A stretch of DNA of 64,000 nt, from assembly GCA_945874825.1 (NCBI GenBank), contig CAMCIK010000005.1, positions 1 through 64,000 on the forward strand, read 5' to 3'. Source of the stretch: Phenylobacterium deserti. GTDB taxonomy: Bacteria; Pseudomonadota; Alphaproteobacteria; Caulobacterales; Caulobacteraceae. Both the position numbers and the translations under genes were made by a program. Shown here piece by piece: positions 1 to 6,070 of the stretch (position 1 is the first letter of the stretch; each line of letters starts with the position of its first letter). A model generated the notes under the pieces. The model did no database searches and was not told where the DNA came from. It saw only the letters and a list, made by a program, of their open reading frames with translations.

Positions 1-641
1 AACTCGGGTGCGTCCTCCCCTTCCTCAATCGGGTCCTCGTCAGGTGTTTCGGTACCCGGGCTGGGGATATTGAAGTCGGCCGGAAGGTCGAGGCTGAGGA
101 GACCCGCCGCACGCATGTCGGCGGCACCTGGAAGGTCTGCGAGGCTCGCGAGCCCGAAGTGTTCAAGGAAGGCATCCGTTGTGCCGTAGGTCACCGGGCG
201 CCCTGGCGTCCGGCGCCGGCCCCGCATGCGAACGAGGCGCAGTTCAAGCAGGACGTCGAGGGTTCCGCGACTGGCCTGGACACCCCGGACCGCCTCGATC
301 TCCGCCCGGGTCACCGGCTGATGGTAGGCGATGATGGCCAGGGTCTCCTGGGCGGCCCGGGACAGCCGCCGCGGCTCCTCCCGTTCGATGGTCATCAGGA
401 AGGCGAGGTCCGTCGCCGTCTGGAGACGCCACCGATCGGCGACGCAGACCAGTTCGACGCCGCGTCCTGCATACCGGATGCGGAGGTCAGCCACTGCCCG
501 CTCCACGTCGGAGCCCTCGGGCAGCCGACCGGCGATGTCGTCGAGGCTCAGGGGACCGGCCGCAGCGAATAGCAGGGCCTCGACCCGGCGTTCGGTCTCT
601 GACGACTCCGGCAGCACAGGACGAGGTTCGTCGGGACTCAC
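1..641 (-). CDS. scpB: Segregation and condensation protein B (3' end cut by window edge)
   Basis: ScpB is the winged-helix accessory subunit of the bacterial SMC-ScpAB condensin, acting on chromosome compaction and segregation. The reading frame opens with GTG at 641-639, giving MSPDEPRPVL, then the typical ScpB pattern: RRVEALLFAAAGPLS near residue 20, LAIIAYHQPVTRAEIE near 100 (the second winged helix) and a stretch ending in PVTYGTTDAFLEHFGL near 155. The tail is acidic and proline-rich. The GTG overlaps the scpA stop by 4 nt, so the two subunits are translationally coupled. At least 213 codons are present and the stop lies beyond base 1. Family assignment is firm; only the start codon is a choice. 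Confidence 0.9.
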   Translation of the reverse strand, partial: MSPDEPRPVLPESSETERRVEALLFAAAGPLSLDDIAGRLPEGSDVERAVADLRIRYAGRGVELVCVADRWRLQTATDLAFLMTIEREEPRRLSRAAQETLAIIAYHQPVTRAEIEAVRGVQASRGTLDVLLELRLVRMRGRRRTPGRPVTYGTTDAFLEHFGLASLADLPGAADMRAAGLLSLDLPADFNIPSPGTETPDEDPIEEGEDAPE

Positions 642-1456
642 ACCCGGCCTCCGGGACGTGTGCGCAGGTAGATATCGGCAAAGGCCTCAAGCTGACGAGC
701 CTCAAGGGCACCTTCACGGACCAGTTCGAGGCTGGCCGAGAGGGTCGAGGCCACATAGGAGGCGCGGCTAGGGGCTGTCTCCACATCGGCATGCGCCGGC
801 GGACAAGGCGCCACACCGGCCAGCGGGGTCCAGCGACCAAGTTCCGGAAGCAGGCCGCGCAGCCGGTCCCTCGCCGCTTCAAGGGCGTAGGCCTTTGAGG
901 GTGCCGGCTGGTAGCTGCGGGTGTCGGTCCTCCGCCTCTGCGTCACGTAAGCCTGCATCAGGGCATAGAGATCGCCCTCCAGGCGCGTCGAGGGCAGGAT
1001 CCTCAGGGCATCTGGGTCACCCCGTACAAACACGTCCCGTCCCAGTTGGGGCCGGGCGCGCAGGGTCTCTGACGCGCGGCGCATGGCGTCGAGCTTGGCA
1101 AGGCGGAAGGCCAGCTGGGCGGCGACCTCCTCGGCCGGCGCCTCCTCGGCCTGGGGACGCTCGGGACGAGGCAGGAGCAGGCGCGATTTCAGGAAGGCCA
1201 GCCAGGAAGCCATGACGAGGTAGTCTGCCGCCAGGGCGAAGCTGCGGCGGCGAGCCTGCTGCACGAAGACCAGGTACTGGTCGGCCAGGCGGGTCACTGA
1301 GATGCGGAGCATATCCACCTTCTGGCTGCGGGCCAGGGCGAGCAGGACGTGCAGCGGGCCTTCATAGCCATCGACATCGACGATCAGGGCCTCGCCATCC
1401 TGCCCCTCCGCCGCCTCGAAGTCGAGGCGCGCCTGGAAGCCGTCCGCTTCGCTCAT
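638..1456 (-). CDS. scpA: Segregation and condensation protein A (kleisin)
   Basis: Kleisin subunit that bridges the SMC heads and binds ScpB. The 272-residue product carries the ScpA N-terminal signature: VDGYEGPLHVLLALARSQKV followed by DMLRISVTRLADQYL, and then the segment DYLVMASWLAFLKSRLLLP, all within residues 25-110. The C-terminal winged helix (SLELVREGALEARQLEAFAD) is also recognisable. Length is within the usual 240-280 range. It starts with ATG inside the end of nagZ (4-nt ATGA overlap) and ends 4 nt inside scpB, making nagZ-scpA-scpB a tightly coupled run. This order is common in alphaproteobacteria. Confidence 0.93.
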   Translation of the reverse strand: MSEADGFQARLDFEAAEGQDGEALIVDVDGYEGPLHVLLALARSQKVDMLRISVTRLADQYLVFVQQARRRSFALAADYLVMASWLAFLKSRLLLPRPERPQAEEAPAEEVAAQLAFRLAKLDAMRRASETLRARPQLGRDVFVRGDPDALRILPSTRLEGDLYALMQAYVTQRRRTDTRSYQPAPSKAYALEAARDRLRGLLPELGRWTPLAGVAPCPPAHADVETAPSRASYVASTLSASLELVREGALEARQLEAFADIYLRTRPGGRV

Positions 1457-2484
1457 GGCCAGACACCCGCGAGCAGGGCCTCGAACCGGGCTTCGGCCTC
1501 GGCGCGATCAAAGGGTTCCGGGCGGCGGGGGATGCGCGCCAGGGCCGCCTCGGCCCGGCGGGCCGCCTTGCCGGAAAGGGGCCGGACGCCGGCCGCAACC
1601 GCCTTCATCTCGGCCATGTTGCCACTGCAATGGAGGACGACGTCGCAACCGGCGTACAGGCTGCGCCGGGCGCGCTCGGTGAGGGTTCCGGAAAGCGCCT
1701 TCATGGACAGGTCATCGCTCATGACCAGGCCCGAGAAGCCGAGACGGCGCCGCAGGACCCCCTCGATCACCGCCCGGGAGGTCGTCGCCGGCCGCCGGGG
1801 GTCGAGGGCCGGGTAAAGCACATGGGCGGTCATGGCCAGGGGCATGTCCGACAGGGCCTCAAAGGGCGCGAAGTCGATCGCTTCCAGGCTGTCGGCCGAA
1901 GCCTCGACCACGGGAAGGTCGAAATGGCTGTCCGCGGCGGCGCGCCCGTGCCCGGGGATGTGCTTGATCACCGGCAGGACGCCGCCAGCGATCAGGCCCT
2001 CGGCCACTGCGCGGCCCAGGCGGGACACGGTTTCCGGCGTCGACCCATAGGCGCGGTCACCGATGATGTCGTGGGCACCGGGCTGGGGCACATCAAGAAC
2101 GGGCGCGCAGTCGACATTGACCCCAAGTCGGAAGAGGTCGTCTGCCATGAGCCGAGCGCCAAGGCGCGCCGCCTCGCGCTGGATTTCCGCGCCCCCCGAA
2201 AGGCGGCCGAAGACACCGCCGGGTGGATAGCGGCGCCAGTGCGGCGGGCCGAACCGCTGTACGCGCCCGCCCTCTTGGTCGATCAGGACCGGGGCATTGT
2301 CCCGCCCGACCGTAGCCCTCAGGGCGTCAATGAGGCGGCGGACCTGGTCCGGCGACTGGATGTTCCGGGCGAAGAGGATGAACCCCCAGGGCTGGACATC
2401 CCGGAAGAAGGCGGCCTCGGGGACCGAGAGTTCCGGCCCTTCACAGCCGTAGATGGCCGCCGATACGCTCATTTCACGAAGCAC
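1453..2484 (-). CDS. nagZ: Beta-N-acetylhexosaminidase (GH3), peptidoglycan recycling
   Basis: Cytosolic glycoside hydrolase family 3 enzyme that removes N-acetylglucosamine from anhydro-muropeptides during cell-wall recycling. The 343-residue single TIM-barrel form shows LIDQEGGRVQRFGPP near 90, the family motif KHIPGHGRAAADSHFDLP near 172 with the catalytic His of the DSH loop, and the nucleophile segment VMSDDLSMKAL near 258. It lacks a signal peptide, as expected for NagZ. Its start lies 16 nt inside the preceding SPOR gene and its end overlaps scpA by 4 nt, so it sits in the middle of a compact operon linking wall metabolism and chromosome segregation. Confidence 0.93.
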   Translation of the reverse strand: MLREMSVSAAIYGCEGPELSVPEAAFFRDVQPWGFILFARNIQSPDQVRRLIDALRATVGRDNAPVLIDQEGGRVQRFGPPHWRRYPPGGVFGRLSGGAEIQREAARLGARLMADDLFRLGVNVDCAPVLDVPQPGAHDIIGDRAYGSTPETVSRLGRAVAEGLIAGGVLPVIKHIPGHGRAAADSHFDLPVVEASADSLEAIDFAPFEALSDMPLAMTAHVLYPALDPRRPATTSRAVIEGVLRRRLGFSGLVMSDDLSMKALSGTLTERARRSLYAGCDVVLHCSGNMAEMKAVAAGVRPLSGKAARRAEAALARIPRRPEPFDRAEAEARFEALLAGVWP

Positions 2485-3266
2485 GACTTCCCGGCCGCCT
2501 TGAGCCGGTCGCAGAAGGCGGCCGCTGAGGCCCGGTCGGGGAAGCCCGTCACCGTTGTGCGGAAGAGGGTGGCACCATCGCGCTCGATCCTCTCAACCCG
2601 TTTGCCCCTGCCCTCACCGCCGGCGCGGCTCACTGCAGCGCTCCATTCCTGGGATGCAATGGCTTCGGACGAGAAGGCGCCAATCTGGACACTGGCCACG
2701 CCGCCCGAGGCCGCGGGCGCAGGCGCGGGCTTCTCGACAGGCTTCTCCGCAGGCTTTGCGGGCGGCGGCGCAGGCTTCGGAAGGACGGTCACCGGCGCGG
2801 GAGGCGGTGAGGCTGTTGCCGGAGGCGGGGCGACAGGCGCGGCGGCGGGTGGAGGCTGCACAGTCGCCTGGGCCGGCGGCGGAAGGGGGCCCTGGACCGG
2901 GGGCGCCAGCGGCCTGGGAAGGGGCTGCTCTGGCGGCGGTGTGAAATTGGGCTGGGACGGGGGCGGCTCGCCCTCCGCCTGCTGGTAGATCTTCAGCCCC
3001 GCCGCGGGGTCGACAGCGGTCGTCCCACCGGCCGGGGGCGCCGCCCGCAGGTCGCCCACAGGAGTCCCGATGGTCTTCGGTGCCCGGGCACCCTGGGACA
3101 GGCCGCCCCGGTAGAAGGCGAAGATCGCCGCGGCCAGGGCCAGCAGGAGCAGGATGGACAGGATCAGGGTCAGGGGCGCAGGCCCACTGCGCGCCGGCGC
3201 CTCGCGGCGATCAAAGGCGAGAGGCTCATCCTGCGGCGGCCCGCCGCGGCGATCGTAATCAGACAT
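2469..3266 (-). CDS. SPOR-domain membrane protein
   Basis: Predicted bitopic inner-membrane protein of 265 residues. It has a short cytoplasmic N-terminus, one membrane helix (LTLILSILLLLALAAAIFAF, about residues 33-52), a long Pro/Ala-rich periplasmic linker (about 85-180) and a C-terminal SPOR domain beginning VASVQIGAFSSEAIAS. SPOR domains bind denuded glycan strands at division sites, so a septal role is likely, though this protein is not a clear FtsN. It overlaps nagZ by 16 nt. In many alphaproteobacteria argS lies between dgt and this gene; here only 97 bp separate them and no argS is present. Confidence 0.85.
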   Translation of the reverse strand: MSDYDRRGGPPQDEPLAFDRREAPARSGPAPLTLILSILLLLALAAAIFAFYRGGLSQGARAPKTIGTPVGDLRAAPPAGGTTAVDPAAGLKIYQQAEGEPPPSQPNFTPPPEQPLPRPLAPPVQGPLPPPAQATVQPPPAAAPVAPPPATASPPPAPVTVLPKPAPPPAKPAEKPVEKPAPAPAASGGVASVQIGAFSSEAIASQEWSAAVSRAGGEGRGKRVERIERDGATLFRTTVTGFPDRASAAAFCDRLKAAGKSCFVK

Positions 3267-3363
3267 GGCCAGTCCTGTCCCTGAGCGCGCGAATCATCCG
3301 GATCCGGCGACTCGAGTACAGTCTAACCGCCCAGGCGCGCCAGGCGCACCCCGACAGGCCAGC

Positions 3364-4533
3364 TCAGTTCCAGGCCTCCAGATGGAAGAGCCGCCGATGT
3401 TCCTCGATGGCGAAACGGTCCGTCATTCCGGCAATGTAATCGCAGACCCGCCGCGCCCTGTCGGCCGCATCCCGGCCGTCGATTGTGGCGAAGACCTCTG
3501 CGGGCATGACATCCGGCTCGCTCATGAACAGGGCGAACATCTCGGCGAGGATGCGGCGGGCCTGGCTGCGCGTCCGGTTGACCCGCCAGTGGCGGTACAT
3601 GCGGGTCATCAGGAATTCGCGCAGGGCCCCGAGGTCCTCGAGCATGGGCCGGGAAAAGGCGACCAGGGCATGGTCCAGGGCCCGGACGGCGTCGGCCGAA
3701 TCGACCCGGGTCTGCGCCGCCCGCCGTCCCGTCTCGGCGATGACGTCTTCGACCATGGCCCCGATCATCCGGCGCACAGCCTCCATGCGCACGATGCCGG
3801 CATCGACGTCGGGATAGTCCCGGCGCACACCGTGCAGGATGGGGCCGATCAGGGGAACGTCGAGCAGGTCCTCCAGGCCGAACATGCCGGCCACCACGCC
3901 ATCATCCACGTCATGGTTGTTGTAGGCGATGTCATCGGCCAGGGCGGCCACCTGGGCCTCGGCCGAGGCCCAGCCCCCCAGTTCGAGGCTGTAGTCCCTG
4001 TCGAATGCCGCCACGGCGCTCCAGGAGGGCCGTCCAAGCCGGGCGGTGACCGGGCCGTTGTGCTTGATGACCCCCTCCAGGGTCTCCCAGGTGAGGTTCA
4101 AACCGATCCAGAGCGGATAGCGGCGCTCGAGTTCGGTCACCACCCGGAAGGTCTGGACGTTGTGGTCGAACCCCCCAAAGGGCGTCATGGCGCTGTCCAG
4201 CTCGTCCTCGCCCGCATGTCCGAAAGGCGGGTGTCCAAGGTCGTGCGCCAGGGCAATGGTCTCAGCAAGGTCCGCCTCCAGGCCGAGGGCCGTGGCGAGG
4301 GACCTGGCGATCTGGGCCACCTCGAGGGAATGGGTCAGGCGGGTGCGGTAGTGATCGCCCTCGTGGGCGACGAAGACCTGGGTCTTCTCCTTCAGCCGCC
4401 GGAAGGCCGAGGTGTGGATGATCCGGTCCCGGTCGCGGGCGAAGGGGGTCCGGGTGCGGCTCTCCGGCTCCTCATGTCGGCGCCCGCGGGAGGCGGCGGC
4501 GCTCTGCGCGAAGGGGGCTCGGACAACATTCAT
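3364..4533 (-). CDS. dgt: dGTPase-like deoxynucleotide triphosphohydrolase
   Basis: HD-domain enzyme of the Dgt family that hydrolyses dNTPs to deoxynucleosides and triphosphate, adjusting the dNTP pool. The metal-binding HD signature is clear: [16 protein letters not shown], then [19 protein letters not shown], and later a conserved [15 protein letters not shown]. The N-terminal [18 protein letters not shown] motif is typical of the alphaproteobacterial branch. ATG at 4533 is preferred, giving 389 residues starting [10 protein letters not shown]; an upstream in-frame start at 4578 would reach to within 20 bp of the divergent erpA start. The dgt/erpA divergence is common in the group. Confidence 0.9.
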   Translation of the reverse strand: MNVVRAPFAQSAAASRGRRHEEPESRTRTPFARDRDRIIHTSAFRRLKEKTQVFVAHEGDHYRTRLTHSLEVAQIARSLATALGLEADLAETIALAHDLGHPPFGHAGEDELDSAMTPFGGFDHNVQTFRVVTELERRYPLWIGLNLTWETLEGVIKHNGPVTARLGRPSWSAVAAFDRDYSLELGGWASAEAQVAALADDIAYNNHDVDDGVVAGMFGLEDLLDVPLIGPILHGVRRDYPDVDAGIVRMEAVRRMIGAMVEDVIAETGRRAAQTRVDSADAVRALDHALVAFSRPMLEDLGALREFLMTRMYRHWRVNRTRSQARRILAEMFALFMSEPDVMPAEVFATIDGRDAADRARRVCDYIAGMTDRFAIEEHRRLFHLEAWN

Positions 4534-4598
4534 GCTTGGGATGGCTCCATGACGGCTGCCCCTTCCAAGGCGGCGCAACCGGGCTCATATAGAGCATC

Positions 4599-4949
4599 AT
4601 GACTACAGATGCAGTCCTCAACGCCCCGGACCTGTCCCTGACCGCCGCCGCCGCGCAGCGGATCGCCGACCTGTCGCGCCTGGAAGGCCGGCCCCTCATG
4701 CTCCGGATCGGGGTCGATGCCGGAGGGTGTTCGGGCTTCCAGTACCAGTTCGAACTTGTCGAGGCCGCCGCCCCGGAGGACCGGAGGATCGAGCGCGACG
4801 GCGCCGCCGCCCTGGTAGACGAGATCAGCCTGGTCCTCCTCAAGGGCTCCGAGATCGACTTCGTGGACGAGCTGGCGGGTGCCGAGTTCCGGATCCGGAA
4901 CCCGAACGCCCGGTCCAGCTGCGGCTGTGGCGTCAGCTTCTCGATCTGA
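4599..4949 (+). CDS. erpA: Iron-sulfur cluster insertion protein, A-type carrier
   Basis: Small (116-residue) A-type Fe-S carrier that passes clusters to apo-proteins. The HesB/IscA/ErpA fold is shown by LRIGVDAGGCSGFQYQFELV with the first ligand cysteine and the C-terminal SSCGCGVSF with the two remaining ligands, in the canonical CGC arrangement. ErpA rather than IscA is chosen because no isc/suf genes are adjacent and because erpA next to dgt is a recurrent alphaproteobacterial arrangement; this distinction is inference. The stop is 4 nt before the GTG of xthA, so the two are probably cotranscribed. Confidence 0.88.
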   Translation: MTTDAVLNAPDLSLTAAAAQRIADLSRLEGRPLMLRIGVDAGGCSGFQYQFELVEAAAPEDRRIERDGAAALVDEISLVLLKGSEIDFVDELAGAEFRIRNPNARSSCGCGVSFSI

Positions 4950-4953
4950 CCCC

Positions 4954-5736
4954 GTGCGCATCGCCACCTGGAACGTCAATTCGGTCAACGCCCGCCTGGA
5001 GACCGTGCTGCGCTGGTTCGAGGCCGAGCGGCCCGACGTCGCCTGCCTGCAGGAGATCAAGTGCGTCGACGAGAAGTTCCCGGCAGAGGCCTTCGAGCGC
5101 CTGGGATACACCTGCGCCGTCCACGGGCAGAAGACCTACAACGGGGTCGCCCTCCTCAGCCGGACGCCGCTGGAGGATGTGACCCGGGGCCTTCCCGGCG
5201 ATCCCTCCGACGAACAGGCCCGCTATATCGAGGCGGTGGTCTCCGGCCCGCAGCCGGTCCGCGTGTCCTCGATCTACCTGCCAAACGGCAATCCCGTCGC
5301 CTCGGAGAAATTCCCCTACAAGCTGGCCTGGATGGCGCGACTGCATCGCCATGCCGCCAGCCTGCTTAGGCACGAGGAGCCCCTCGCCCTGATGGGCGAC
5401 TACAACGTCATCCCGGGGCCCCTGGACGCGGCCAATCCGGGGGACTGGAGCGACGATGCCCTCTTCCAGCCGGAAAGCCGCGAAGCCTACCGGTCCCTTC
5501 TGTGGAGCGGACTGACGGACGCCTGGGCGGAGGTGGGGGACGGTGCCGGAGGCTACACCTTCTGGGACTACCAGGCCGGCGCCTGGCCGAAAAACAACGG
5601 TATCCGCATCGATCATGCCCTCCTCTCGCCCCAGGCGGCGGACCGGCTTGTGTCCTGCAGGATAGATCGCTCGCCCCGGAGCTGGGAAAAGCCCTCAGAT
5701 CATACGCCCCTGATGATTGATCTGAATTTCAGCTGA
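4954..5736 (+). CDS. xthA: Exodeoxyribonuclease III
   Basis: AP endonuclease/3' exonuclease of base-excision repair. The 260-residue product begins MRIATWNVNSVNARL from a GTG at 4954, and shows LQEIK (metal-binding Glu) near 35, GQKTYNGVALLSR, LMGDYNVIP near 148, and the C-terminal SDHTPLMIDL with the catalytic Asp-His pair. The frame stays open upstream into erpA, but the GTG aligns with the universal ExoIII N-terminus and is 4 nt after the erpA stop. No recognisable U-tract terminator follows; a 334-bp AT-rich gap begins here. Confidence 0.93.
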   Translation: MRIATWNVNSVNARLETVLRWFEAERPDVACLQEIKCVDEKFPAEAFERLGYTCAVHGQKTYNGVALLSRTPLEDVTRGLPGDPSDEQARYIEAVVSGPQPVRVSSIYLPNGNPVASEKFPYKLAWMARLHRHAASLLRHEEPLALMGDYNVIPGPLDAANPGDWSDDALFQPESREAYRSLLWSGLTDAWAEVGDGAGGYTFWDYQAGAWPKNNGIRIDHALLSPQAADRLVSCRIDRSPRSWEKPSDHTPLMIDLNFS

Positions 5737-6070
5737 GAATGCGCCAAAGTCGTCGAATTAGTCGACATAGAAAGCATTCTCTATTTTTGATTTCCCGCGA
5801 ATTTCTGGTTCTATATCCAGTTCATCTGCTCCCTTCACGACGAAAATAGCGTCGATTTGTTTGGTCTGTTTCATTTTGGAACCTGCTGTTAATGAATGTT
5901 ATTTAGATTTTGTTAACTGGATAAACTGTTCCAACCGCCCCAGTCATGAAATGACGTCGCGGATGTGTATGGTTAATGCTGTTTTTACTTAGTCTCGTTA
6001 ACTTCTCTTAACTCCTGGGGGGCCATAGGCAGGCTGTTCAACCGTGTCATTTCGACCCGAGGAAGCCGTC
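5737..6070. other. AT-rich intergenic region with TTAA clusters
   Basis: This 334-bp gap is strongly AT-rich against its surroundings: hand counts give about 37-38% G+C at 5761-5820 and 5881-5940. No credible ORF is present. A short inverted repeat, CGACG-N7-CGTCG, lies near 5837-5853 and could help end xthA transcription. TTAA occurs at 5889, 5913, 5973, 5998 and 6008; the last two form a TTAACT direct repeat 10 bp apart. CtrA full sites are TTAA-N7-TTAA, so the N6 spacing here is off by one and the assignment is weak. The region probably holds the promoter of the autotransporter gene downstream. Confidence 0.5.

Noticed and set aside
1630-2988. 452-codon plus-strand open frame opposite nagZ/SPOR
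   Set aside because: It is the antisense shadow of two well-supported genes; composition is low-complexity and there is no domain similarity.
3265-4602. 445-codon plus-strand open frame opposite dgt
   Set aside because: Antisense to the dgt family match; high-G+C DNA commonly leaves such frames open.
5998-6011. CtrA full binding site
   Set aside because: TTAA spacing is 6 bp rather than 7 and the region is AT-rich, so the match is not convincing.
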